From assembly GCF_900187295.1 (NCBI RefSeq), contig NZ_LT906473.1, positions 2,728,001-2,792,000 of the forward strand: 64,000 bases of DNA, read 5' to 3'. The notes beneath the pieces were generated by a model. That model had not been told where the DNA came from. It did no database searches and saw nothing but the letters and a program-made list of their open reading frames with translations. This DNA is from Corynebacterium cystitidis (GTDB taxonomy: Bacteria; Actinomycetota; Actinomycetes; Mycobacteriales; Mycobacteriaceae). Of the stretch, positions 43,779 to 51,644 are shown piece after piece (the first letter of the stretch is position 1; each line of letters opens with the position of its first letter). Made by a program: the position numbers and the translations under genes.

Positions 43779-44596
43779 CGATTAGAGCAGACAATGTCAC
43801 GGTGCGCCGTGGGGGCCGCGACCTCGTCCACGGTGCTTCCTTCACTATTCCGGCTGGCGCGATCACCGGAGTGATTGGGCCGAATGGTGCTGGTAAGTCC
43901 ACTCTATTGGCAGTTTTGTCTGGTGATGTCCGGCCGCAATCCGGCGCTGCATGGTTTGGTGATACTCCTGTGCTAAGCCTGGGTCCGCTTGAACTTGCTC
44001 GTCGGCGTGCGGTGATGTTGCAGGATGTGAATATCGCTTTTTCTTTTTTGGTTCGCGATGTGGTGGCGATGGGTCGCACGCCGTGGTCTGGGACACCACA
44101 TTCGCTTGACGACGAAGCCACCATCGACGCAGCCCTTCGCATCGCGCAGGTGGAGCACTTGCAGGATCGGGACGTCATGACACTTTCTGGTGGTGAACGT
44201 GCCCGCACTGCTTTCGCCCGCGTGGTGGCGCAGCGTACCCCCATTGTGCTTCTCGACGAGCCGACAGCCGCAATGGACATCGCCCACCAGGAACACACTA
44301 TGGCCGTTGCAAAAGCCATGGCCAGAACTGGTACGACTGTGGTGATGGTGGTGCATGACCTGCAAGCGGCTGCTGCTTATTGCGACTATGTGGTCTGTTT
44401 AAAACAGGGCAACGTTGTGGCAACTGGTGCCGTTGATGAGGTGCTCACCCAAGATATTTTGTCACAGGCGTATGACTGGCCCATTGGGGTCGCGCCAAGT
44501 GCGGGCGGTTCTCTGGTGATTAGTGCGCAGCGGGGAACCGTCGATGCCAAGAATTATGACTTTAAAAGCCTTGACCCCCACCACGATTGGTGTTAG
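43775..44596 (+). CDS. hmuV: Haem ABC transporter ATPase HmuV
   Basis: A 273-aa ABC ATPase: Walker A IGPNGAGKSTL, signature LSGGERARTAFA, Walker B IVLLDEPTAAMD, H-loop VHDLQAA. It powers haem import through HmuU. Last gene of the htaA-hmuTUV run; the DtxR box for htaB overlaps its stop codon. Confidence 0.96.
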   Translation: MTIRADNVTVRRGGRDLVHGASFTIPAGAITGVIGPNGAGKSTLLAVLSGDVRPQSGAAWFGDTPVLSLGPLELARRRAVMLQDVNIAFSFLVRDVVAMGRTPWSGTPHSLDDEATIDAALRIAQVEHLQDRDVMTLSGGERARTAFARVVAQRTPIVLLDEPTAAMDIAHQEHTMAVAKAMARTGTTVVMVVHDLQAAAAYCDYVVCLKQGNVVATGAVDEVLTQDILSQAYDWPIGVAPSAGGSLVISAQRGTVDAKNYDFKSLDPHHDWC

Positions 44597-44611
44597 GTTA
44601 GCCTTGCCTTA
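44593..44611 (+). promoter_or_regulatory. DtxR-like box before htaB
   Basis: TTAGGTTAGCCTTGCCTTA matches 16 of 19 consensus positions. It overlaps the hmuV stop and lies 25 bp before the htaB ATG, so htaB can be transcribed on its own under iron control. Confidence 0.75.
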
Positions 44612-44636
44612 CACAGATTAACTGAAAGGACTGTTC

Positions 44637-45557
44637 ATGGCTCGTACCGCACTTCTAGCAGGCACCGTCACCTCTGCACTGATTCTCACAGGCATCACGG
44701 TTCCGGTTGCCACTGCCCAGGAAGCAACGAACCTTCCCCCCATCGTGGAGGGCACCGTCAACTGGCCAATCAAGGAGTCCTTCACCAAGTACCTACAGGG
44801 ATTTGCCAAGGGTGAGATCTACGCCACTGACGGTGCGACGGCACTGAAGAACGCGGATGGCAAGGTCAACAATTTCGCCTTCCCCGTCGACACTGATGAT
44901 TCCAGGCTGGATGCCAACGGCAATGGTGTGATCGAACTTGATGGTGAGCTGCAGTTCTACGGCCATAAGGGCCTTGGCGAAAACGGTGGTTGGGGTCTGG
45001 ACTTAAACTACGAGGATGTGAAGATCACCATCACAGACGGAACCAATGCCGTGCTGACCGCCGATTACACCGTCAAGGGTGCATTACCCGGCCAAAAAGA
45101 CAAGGGCCCACAGGCTGCCGATGATGCCCCAATCATGTCCTTCACCCTGACCGAGCCTCTAAAGCCCACCGCTGACAAGGCCTTTGAACTGACAGGTTTG
45201 ATCCCCACCGTGGAACAGGGTGGGCAGGATTCGCTGATGGGCTACGACAAGGGCGACAAGCTTGACGATGGTGCCATTGACGTCTCTGTGAAGTTTGGCA
45301 AGGCGCCTGAGAAGGGCGACAAGCCTGGTGACAAGCCTGGCGATAAGCCTGGTGACAAGCCTGGCGATAAGCCTGGTGACAAGCCTGGCGATAAGCCTGG
45401 TGACAAGCCGAAGGAGGGTTCGTCGGCAAGCCCTGGTGTCATCGCTGGCGGTGTGATCGCTGCCCTGCTGGCCGTTGTGGGAATCATCGCTGCTACCCAG
45501 CCTGCGCTGGTGCAGCAAATCCAGAACTTGCTGTCGGGCATTCTGCCAAAAGCTTAA
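44637..45557 (+). CDS. htaB: Haem-binding cell-surface protein HtaB (single CR domain)
   Basis: A 306-aa exported protein: signal peptide (ALLAGTVTSALILTGITVPV, cleavage near ATA-Q), one CR domain (about 32-215; NWPIKESFTKYLQGFAKGEI and LQFYGHKGLGE contain the expected haem-binding Tyr and His), a tandem GDKP-repeat linker (about 226-260), and a C-terminal membrane span (GVIAGGVIAALLAVVGIIAA). It acts as a haem relay between HtaA and HmuT. Preceded by its own DtxR box. Confidence 0.93.
   Translation: MARTALLAGTVTSALILTGITVPVATAQEATNLPPIVEGTVNWPIKESFTKYLQGFAKGEIYATDGATALKNADGKVNNFAFPVDTDDSRLDANGNGVIELDGELQFYGHKGLGENGGWGLDLNYEDVKITITDGTNAVLTADYTVKGALPGQKDKGPQAADDAPIMSFTLTEPLKPTADKAFELTGLIPTVEQGGQDSLMGYDKGDKLDDGAIDVSVKFGKAPEKGDKPGDKPGDKPGDKPGDKPGDKPGDKPGDKPKEGSSASPGVIAGGVIAALLAVVGIIAATQPALVQQIQNLLSGILPKA
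45314..45412 (+). repeat. Tandem repeats encoding GDKP units in htaB
   Basis: Alternating 12-bp units GGTGACAAGCCT and GGCGATAAGCCT occur about eight times in nearly perfect 24-bp periods. They make a Gly-Asp-Lys-Pro linker whose length could vary by slippage between strains. Confidence 0.9.
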
Positions 45558-45570
45558 GTAGGCGAACTTA

Positions 45571-45939
45571 ATGAGCCTGCTTTCTGTAGACTTGCCATCA
45601 CCCGTGAAGGTTATCGCTCCCCGACGCGGGCGGGTGGCAATGGTCGTCGCCGCTACAGTGGTAACTTCCTTTACCATCCAGCCACTAGGTGCTGCGGAAC
45701 CGGCTGGGGCGGCGACCGTGAAAAACGCTGAACACACCGCCGAGACTTCTTCGACAGCAGAAGAAGCATCCTCAACCGAGGATGGTTCACCTGCGGACCG
45801 CTTCATCACTGCACTATCGCTCGTTATCGCAGTGGTGGGGATCACGGGGATGTCTGCGGCGCTGATTTCAGCGATAGTTAATGCAGCGGCGTCCATGGCC
45901 CCGCCCGCCATACGGGTCCCGGACCTTCCGCTTCCTTAG
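45571..45939 (+). CDS. Small exported membrane protein after htaB
   Basis: A 122-aa protein 13 bp after htaB. It has a signal-like hydrophobic segment (VAMVVAATVVTSFTI), a Glu/Ser/Thr-rich stretch and a C-terminal membrane span (LVIAVVGITGMSAALISAIV). No CR domain is present. Position at the end of the haem operon suggests a role in haem uptake, and corynebacterial hta loci often end in a small third protein, but I cannot assign it. A strong terminator follows. Confidence 0.65.
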   Translation: MSLLSVDLPSPVKVIAPRRGRVAMVVAATVVTSFTIQPLGAAEPAGAATVKNAEHTAETSSTAEEASSTEDGSPADRFITALSLVIAVVGITGMSAALISAIVNAAASMAPPAIRVPDLPLP

Positions 45940-45942
45940 CAT

Positions 45943-45996
45943 CGATCCGCGCCACAGCTGTCTTCTTACTGTGTTCTGAAGCTGTGGCGCGGATCG
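45943..45996 (+). terminator. Strong hairpin ending the haem locus
   Basis: CGATCCGCGCCACAGC (45943-45958) pairs perfectly over 16 bp with GCTGTGGCGCGGATCG (45981-45996). It lies 3 bp past the stop of the last haem-locus gene. A weak T-run follows. Confidence 0.85.
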
Positions 45997-46084
45997 CCTT
46001 TGTGGCAGCCGTTTGGCATGCCGGCATCTATGAGCATGCCCCGCCTCAACCATTCCCCAGTAGTACTCTATTACGCTGAATCCT

Positions 46085-46690
46085 ATGATTACAGGCGCGT
46101 TGAAGTCCCAGGTGGACAAAATCTGGGACACTTTTTGGTCGGGTGGCATCTCTAATCCCACTACGGTAATTGAGCAGTTCACCTATCTGTTGTTCATCAG
46201 GCAGCTTGATGAACAGCAAAATGAGATCACGTTGCGCAAGCAGATCGGTGACCCGAACGCGCCCGACGATATTTTCGCCGAGGATCAGCAGCATCTGCGT
46301 TGGTGTAACCTCATGCAGCTCAAGGATGAGGAGCTCAAGCAGACCATTAATGATGAGGTGTTTCCTTTTATCCGCACGGGCCTGGGCTCGGAGGGTTTCG
46401 CCCGCCATATGGCCAAAGCGTCCTTCGGCATCGACAACGAGGGCACCCTGGCTAGTGTGATGCAGCAGATTAATGATTTGAACTTCACTAACCGCGACAT
46501 AGCCGGCGACCTGTATGAGTACATGCTGTCCAAGTTGGCCACCTCGGGTACTAATGGGCAGTTCCGTACGCCTAGCCACATTATTGATTTGATGGTGGCG
46601 CTGATGCAGCCCACCCCGCACGACAAGATCATTGACGCTTCGATCTTGGACTGGATACAAATTGGCAGAACCTACGCGTTCGCGGCGTAG
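46085..46690 (+). pseudogene. hsdM: Type I restriction-modification methylase HsdM, truncated
   Basis: Encodes the N-terminal ~185 residues of HsdM: the helical HsdM_N domain (MITGALKSQVDKIWDTFWSG) and the start of the methylase domain (YEYMLSKLATSGTNGQFRTP, then PHDKIID). The next residues should be the SAM-binding PxCGxGGF motif, but the frame changes to unrelated sequence and stops. The catalytic NPPF motif is therefore missing. The start and the first 185 codons are intact, so the loss was a deletion of the 3' two thirds. The deletion probably also removed hsdS. Confidence 0.9.
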
Positions 46691-46724
46691 GGGGTAGCTT
46701 TGAATCAATGGAGGTGCTACAAGA

Positions 46725-47488
46725 ATGACGGGTGAAAAAGACAAAGAAATCGCAAAACGCCTTGATGCCGAGGCGATCCAACAGTGGGTTACAAACAGCT
46801 TCGAAAAGGTCCTTGAGGCGCAGCTCCCCCTTGCTACCAACACCGTCTCCCGGCTAAGACGGGTGCATCCAGACAAGACCCCCGAACAACTCATCAGTTT
46901 TTAAACAAGACGTATTTGAGCCTGGTGACAAGTTTTGGTGCAGGAGCTGGAATAGCCTCGGCTGTTCCTAATGGTGTTGTTCAAATCCCTGTAGCATTCA
47001 CGGATTTAGCAGCCTTCTTGGAGGCCTCCGTGCTGTATGTGCTTACTCTGGCTGAAATCTACGGGGTCAATGTGGAAGATTTCGAACGACGTCGGTTCCT
47101 TGTGATGACGGCACTGCTTGGAAACTCAGGTACTACGGCAGTTACTCAAGCTCTGGGAGAGAAAACAGTTCCCTATTGGAGTAAACAGATCATCAATGCA
47201 ATCCCAATGCAAGCGATTGATAAAGTGAACAAGGTCCTCGGGCCTCGCTTCATTACGAAATACGGTGCAAGGCAAGGAACCCTTGTTCTGGGTAAACAAC
47301 TACCGCTCGCTTTGGGGGCGGTAGTTGGTGCAGGTGGGAACGCCGCATTCGGATACTTCGTCATTCGATCGACGAAGGGAATGCTAGGTGCCCCGCCCGA
47401 AAACTGGGAACGATCCCAAACTGATGTGGGAGAAGATCTGGACGTATACTTAGGGGACGAATCACCAACAGAATCGGAAACCACGTAG
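46725..47488 (+). pseudogene. EcsC-family protein, frameshifted in a T-run
   Basis: The first frame (ATG 46725, with GGAGGTG 10 bp upstream) encodes 59 residues, MTGEKDKEIAKRLDAEA... to LISF, and stops at 46902. One extra T in the five-T run at 46898-46902 would join it to the next frame through NKTYLSLVTSFGAGAG and give a single ~254-aa protein. That second frame has EcsC-family features (ASVLYVLTLAEIYGV; VPYWSKQIINAIPM; KVLGPRFITKYGARQG). EcsC-family function is poorly known. The break is a single-base loss, by mutation, slippage or sequencing error. An in-frame ATG-like start at 46916 would give only the C-terminal part. Confidence 0.85.
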
Positions 47489-48088
47489 CGGTTCCGAATT
47501 CTGTTTATGCGGTAATGAATACTTATGGTCCCATCCCCGAAGATGTAGGTGATGGTGCCATCGGCCTCTACTTCGGCGTGGTCGAGGAGGGGGTGCCAGC
47601 GGAACGGGCTGTATTCGATCTCTGGTTCTCGGCCGGGTTTGGTGAGTTGTTGCTGGTAGTGCTCGTAGGCACGATGCCGGGTCTGCCAGTCGTTGATTTG
47701 GTCGGCGACAATCTTGTGGACGGTAATTTAGCGTGAGTGCTGTTCGGCTAGTGCGTTGAATCGCTCACACAGAAGCTCACCAACGTCCAGGGGCGGCGTT
47801 GATGGGTGGTGAGATGCTCAGCATCTTCGCGAAGGCGACTTTGATGTGCTGATCGGTCAGGTGTGGCGTGATCGACCAAGATGCGCTGGGCTGTCAAGGA
47901 TCTACATGCAGGCCAAGCGGTCCGCGCCCGACGTAACGATCGGGCATCGGACATCCAAGGATTCGTAGACGCATTCTAACCCGGATTTTTCATGGGGTTA
48001 GGGTGTGGTGTTTGTGGGGTTGGGTAAGGCCGGGGTGAAAGGTAAGACACTGACTAGACACATCAATCACTACACAATCTCATATCTG
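47489..48088. other. Gene-free region with decayed coding and IS-like DNA
   Basis: No intact gene in about 600 bp. The minus strand reads about 75 codons (47715 down to 47495) of an amphipathic protein (IVADQINDWQTRHRAYEHYQ) ending without a usable start, probably a decayed gene. At 47979-47997 the motif ACCCGGATTTTTCATGGGG occurs, also at 55171 and partly at 34685. Confidence 0.45.
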
Positions 48089-48214
48089 TCATGTCAGGTG
48101 TCACTGCTCTCATATCAGGTATAAGTGTCATCATGTCAGGTTTTTCAGTTCTCATTATAGTTTTTTCCTGCTCTCAGTGCCGTCATGTCAGGTTTCACTG
48201 CTATCATGTCAGTT
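48089..48214 (+). promoter_or_regulatory. Five iterons TCATGTCAGGT in 21-bp register around the promoter of the AlbA_2 gene
   Basis: Copies at 48089, 48110 (TCATATCAGGT), 48131, 48183 and 48204 (TCATGTCAGTT). The start-to-start distances are 21, 21, 52 and 21 bp, that is two helical turns except for one gap. The gap holds a TTATAG -10-like hexamer (48154-48159). The last iteron ends right at the ATG 48215. This is the look of an autorepressor site. Confidence 0.75.
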
Positions 48215-49963
48215 ATGCGCGCAGACACTGTTGCTAATGAGGAGAGTCACGAACCCCTTTTTGGACTCTACGACTTAAGTGCGGAACTTGAAAGACTTCG
48301 GCGAACTGGGAAAGACAATGAGCGTGTCGAGGTAAAACGTTGCGCCACGAAGGTAGATAAGAGCTTTTGGGAGACAGTCAGCGTATTTGCAAACACAGAC
48401 GGTGGCCTCATTCTTCTCGGACTCGACGAACCATCATTTACCCCCACTGAGGGATTTGATTTCGAACGAGTCCAAAGTCAGGTAACAGGAGGACTACGAG
48501 ACGCTGGCCAGACCGAACCGAAAGTAACTCCGGTACCAGAGCATCGGATCGCTTCAATCACCGTTGACGGGACTGAAGTTCTCGCGCTCCGAGTAGAGCC
48601 AATGTCTGATTCCCCGCGACTTCGCAAACAGATGCCATGTTTTGTCAGCGCCAAGCAGATAGCCAAAGGGAGCTACAAACGGGTCCTCGACGAGGATCAG
48701 CTGCTCAATTCGTACGAGATCTACAGTTTGAGCCACCGGTTCGAGGAAGACCTCACCGACCTGCAACCAGTTGCCGACGCTACGATTGAGGATCTTTCGT
48801 CGGAACGCATCGAAGCCCTTATTCGACGGCTCACCTTACTCGGTTCCCGCGTGGCGGACGATACATCGTCCACTGAAGAGATACTGACCAGGCTAAAAGT
48901 GATCAACCAGGGGAAACCCACTCTTTCCGGCGTACTAGTCTTTGGCCGTTATCCGCAGCAGTTCTTCCCGCAATACTTCATCGATGTCACTACACATCCT
49001 GGACAAGAAAAAGGCATTGGGGACGGGGGTCAGCGTTTTCTGTCGAGAAGACGGTGCGACGGCTGCATGCCGCTGGCTATCGACGATGCACTCCAAGCGG
49101 TCCTCAAAGAACTACGAACACAATACGTAGAACAGGACGGAACTATCCGCGAACAGAAAGAAGTGCCCCCGATTGCTATTCGAGAGGCAATCGCCAATGC
49201 CGTAATGCACCGGGACTACGGTGAATACCAGAGGGGCCAACAAATCGCGGTGGACATCTACCCCGACCGCATCGAAGTAACTAGCCCCGGCGGTCTATGG
49301 TCTGACCGCACCGAAAGCAACATCGTTGATGGCCGGTCTGTGTCGCGGAATACTGGGCTTGTAAACCTGCTCAGCTATGTCATTGATAGTGACAGTAAAC
49401 AAGTCGCAGAGAACCAGGGCAGTGGAATTCCCCGCATGTTGAAGGCAATGCGGGAAAGCGGGCTACCGCGCCCAGGCTTTAAGGACGAGATTTCGCAATT
49501 CACGGTGACACTTCCACGGTTCGGAATATTCACGCATGAAGCTCAGCAGTTCTTAGAGACTTACGGGCACGGCAGGAACGATCTGCAAGATATTGCTCTT
49601 ATCCTGGCGAGTGATTTAGGAGCTGTCTCACCACAGAATCTCCGTAAGCAACTAGGGATAGACAGTGATGATGCCAGGGCAGAACTCCGTGATCTAGCCA
49701 GGCAGCAGTTGCTCCACGAAGTTTCCCCGGATCACTTCGTCCTTCCAAAAGCTGATGTACCGGAGGGGACACCAGTTGCAATTCTTGAGGTGCTTGATCA
49801 CGATAAGCCACTAAAGACTAAAGAGATAGCCCAGTTAACTGATCGGTCTCCTGCAACAATCCGGACCCACCTTCGCGAACTCGTGGATTCCGGATTGGTC
49901 ATCGCGACTGCCCCTCCCACAAGCAGAAACAGGGCCTATCTACTAGCGCGTCCGGCCACCTAA
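48215..49963 (+). CDS. AlbA_2/Schlafen-like ATP-binding protein with C-terminal winged helix
   Basis: A 582-aa protein (from ATG 48215). N-terminal AlbA_2 domain (NERVEVKRCATK; VSVFANTDGGLILLGLDE), central part, HATPase_c_4 domain (AIREAIANAVMHRDYGEY; QGSGIPRMLKAM) and C-terminal winged-helix segments (TKEIAQLTDRSPATIRTHLR). Such proteins occur in type I restriction loci and as transcription regulators. Here it lies between the hsdM remnant and hsdR. The open frame extends upstream to 48185, but those codons are iterons; ATG 48206 is also possible. The wing domain and the upstream iterons suggest it controls its own promoter. Confidence 0.88.
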   Translation: MRADTVANEESHEPLFGLYDLSAELERLRRTGKDNERVEVKRCATKVDKSFWETVSVFANTDGGLILLGLDEPSFTPTEGFDFERVQSQVTGGLRDAGQTEPKVTPVPEHRIASITVDGTEVLALRVEPMSDSPRLRKQMPCFVSAKQIAKGSYKRVLDEDQLLNSYEIYSLSHRFEEDLTDLQPVADATIEDLSSERIEALIRRLTLLGSRVADDTSSTEEILTRLKVINQGKPTLSGVLVFGRYPQQFFPQYFIDVTTHPGQEKGIGDGGQRFLSRRRCDGCMPLAIDDALQAVLKELRTQYVEQDGTIREQKEVPPIAIREAIANAVMHRDYGEYQRGQQIAVDIYPDRIEVTSPGGLWSDRTESNIVDGRSVSRNTGLVNLLSYVIDSDSKQVAENQGSGIPRMLKAMRESGLPRPGFKDEISQFTVTLPRFGIFTHEAQQFLETYGHGRNDLQDIALILASDLGAVSPQNLRKQLGIDSDDARAELRDLARQQLLHEVSPDHFVLPKADVPEGTPVAILEVLDHDKPLKTKEIAQLTDRSPATIRTHLRELVDSGLVIATAPPTSRNRAYLLARPAT

Positions 49964-49979
49964 GACCCCAGGAATGTTA

Positions 49980-50083
49980 CCTGTATTCATTAGTGCCGTC
50001 AGCCTGTCACTCTGGTCCCGATGGACCAAGCCCCACCGCCCAGCAACTTCGCGTTTGTGATGCCGGTGTGGCCAGCGCTGGGC
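49980..50083 (+). pseudogene. Duplicate of the hsdR 5' end
   Basis: Matches 51599-51707 (promoter-proximal region and first ~21 codons of hsdR: MDQAPPPSNF versus MVQAPPPSNF, then FVMPVWPALG) with few differences and a 5-bp gap that removes the GAGAG ribosome site. After 50083 the similarity stops. The HEPN gene and a small ORF lie between this copy and the real hsdR start. Confidence 0.88.
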
Positions 50084-50167
50084 AGTTCGTGGTTTTTGTC
50101 ACTGCTGTTTGTGTGCTGATCTGCTACAGTACGTGGTGTGTCGACGGGCACGTAAGCAACAAAACGA

Positions 50168-50200
50168 GGGAATCACGTGCTACTACACGTAATCCCCTCT
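50168..50200. terminator. Hairpin between the AlbA_2 gene and the HEPN unit
   Basis: GAGGGAATCACGTG (50167-50180) can pair imperfectly with CACGTAATCCCCTC (50186-50199), with a 5-nt loop. Convergent genes flank it, so it may end transcripts from both sides. Confidence 0.4.
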
Positions 50201-50207
50201 GATTGAC

Positions 50208-50354
50208 CTAGGAGGTCATCCAGTCGCTGATCTTGTGGATCAAATCCACAAGCAACTTGGATGCTACTCCGGCCAGAACCCGCTTAGCGAAGGCAATCGC
50301 CGAGCGGGTTCGCTTCTTTCCATCGTCGGGGCTAGGCCCAGAACTAGACACCAC
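50208..50354 (-). CDS. Small basic ORF directly after the HEPN gene
   Basis: 48 aa (MVSSSGPSPDDGKKRTRSAI...SDWMTS), GTG start 3 bp after the HEPN-gene stop. The N-terminal half is basic and the C-terminal half an amphipathic helix (AKRVLAGVASKLLVDLIHKI). Its DNA also folds into a strong hairpin (AACCCGCT 50278-50285 with AGCGGGTT 50304-50311), so it may be a terminator and not a gene. Confidence 0.35.
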   Translation of the reverse strand: MVSSSGPSPDDGKKRTRSAIAFAKRVLAGVASKLLVDLIHKISDWMTS

Positions 50355-50357
50355 AAT

Positions 50358-51455
50358 TTAAACTAGGTCCCAGACATCGTTTGCATAACGTAATTTTTGA
50401 ATGCTGGTGTATCGCTGTTTCCGAACAAACGCGGAGCTCTTCCCTTTGCGCTTATTCAGCAGTGGCTTATCGATAGAGACGTGAGACCGGCCGTCCTTTG
50501 AGAGCATGAATACTTGATACCGTCCTCCAGGCCATAGTCCGCTGTTAATTCCGTCACGCATGATCTTTCCTAGTTGGCGCTCGTCTCGGTTAGTACTCGC
50601 CTGTAGCCGAGCTGCCTCAGCGCTGTTCCAGAGAATATTGTCATAACGCTTTTTAATTCTCGGGATTTCGCGCTTCACTTCTCGGTCAGCATAAAACGCC
50701 ATGTGAGTGACATTCTGGAAAAAGCGCCCTGCCTGACATATGTAAGCATGTGACTGCTGATAGAAACCCCAAGCGTCACTCGCTGGTACGATAACCGTGT
50801 CCAAGGCGATAGTGGAGGAAGGTCTTTTAGCAACAACCGCACGAGTACGATCTGTCTTCTTCATCCACTCTGAAGTATCTTTATTTATCAGACTAGCGAG
50901 CCTAAAAACAGCCTCCATTTCGAAGCCGATGTCAACCTTGAGAAGAGAGTCATGATGGGCTACCCGATTACGAAACTTCCGTATTTGCTCTACAAGCGCA
51001 GAAATTTCCTTGCGGTTGCCTGAACTATGAGGAAAAGCTCGATGTAAAGTTTGGCGCCACAATTCATCATGTTTCGATCCGAACCAACCTGACCAGAAGC
51101 CGAAAGAGAGACCAGCTACTATTTGGTCACGGGTTTCTCGTCCTAATGGGCGCAGTCGTGACCGGACGGTTTCAATATTCTCGGCTTGAGATGTGTAGTA
51201 AGGGGGCAAAAGAAACCAGGGAATTCCCCTCGCTGCTTCGTTCACTTTGTCAGATAGCTGAGTGTCCACCGCGTGGCGTAATAAAACCTCGAGGTGGGCC
51301 AATTGCTCCAAGGCAGCACCGGCCATTTGGGCATTCCACGAATACAGCTGGAGAGCTACGGTCTTGTCTCCTTGGGCTGCATCCATGTAAGGCTTTACGC
51401 GTGGTTCCGAAAAACCTTCCAGAACCGCCTGCTCGTGTTGGTCTTGTGTCTCCAT
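50358..51455 (-). CDS. Abi-like HEPN-domain protein (abortive infection type)
   Basis: A 365-aa protein. The N-terminal ~200 residues form an Abi-like domain: EQLAHLEVLLRHAVDTQLSD near 50, FGFWSGWFG near 120, and the HEPN motif KFRNRVAHHDSL (Arg-x4-His) near 180; the last is the RNase site of HEPN toxins. The C-terminal part is unassigned. It probably cuts RNA on phage infection and halts growth. It runs opposite to hsdR and is enclosed by two copies of the hsdR 5' end, so it is a cassette inserted at that point. Confidence 0.85.
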   Translation of the reverse strand: METQDQHEQAVLEGFSEPRVKPYMDAAQGDKTVALQLYSWNAQMAGAALEQLAHLEVLLRHAVDTQLSDKVNEAARGIPWFLLPPYYTSQAENIETVRSRLRPLGRETRDQIVAGLSFGFWSGWFGSKHDELWRQTLHRAFPHSSGNRKEISALVEQIRKFRNRVAHHDSLLKVDIGFEMEAVFRLASLINKDTSEWMKKTDRTRAVVAKRPSSTIALDTVIVPASDAWGFYQQSHAYICQAGRFFQNVTHMAFYADREVKREIPRIKKRYDNILWNSAEAARLQASTNRDERQLGKIMRDGINSGLWPGGRYQVFMLSKDGRSHVSIDKPLLNKRKGKSSAFVRKQRYTSIQKLRYANDVWDLV

Positions 51456-51644
51456 AAGGAAAGATGCTACGCTGTTGGGCGAACGCCCCAGTGTTGCCTC
51501 TTTCTAGATTCTAGGAATGCACCTGGGGCTACGTTTTTCTATTCTCTTCGGTGTCATCATGTGGGTTTTACGCCTGTTGCTTTGTGGCCACAATGTAACC
51601 TGTAGCTATTAGTGCCGTTCGCCTGTAATTCTGGAGAGATCCCG

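Noticed and set aside
45142..45911. Minus-strand frames rich in RLIARLVT or SPGLSPGL repeats
   Set aside because: They are antisense readings of the GDKP repeats in htaB.
50208..50354. The 48-aa ORF as a proven antitoxin of the HEPN gene
   Set aside because: Position fits, but no motif supports it and the DNA can also form a terminator hairpin, so it is listed only as a low-confidence ORF.
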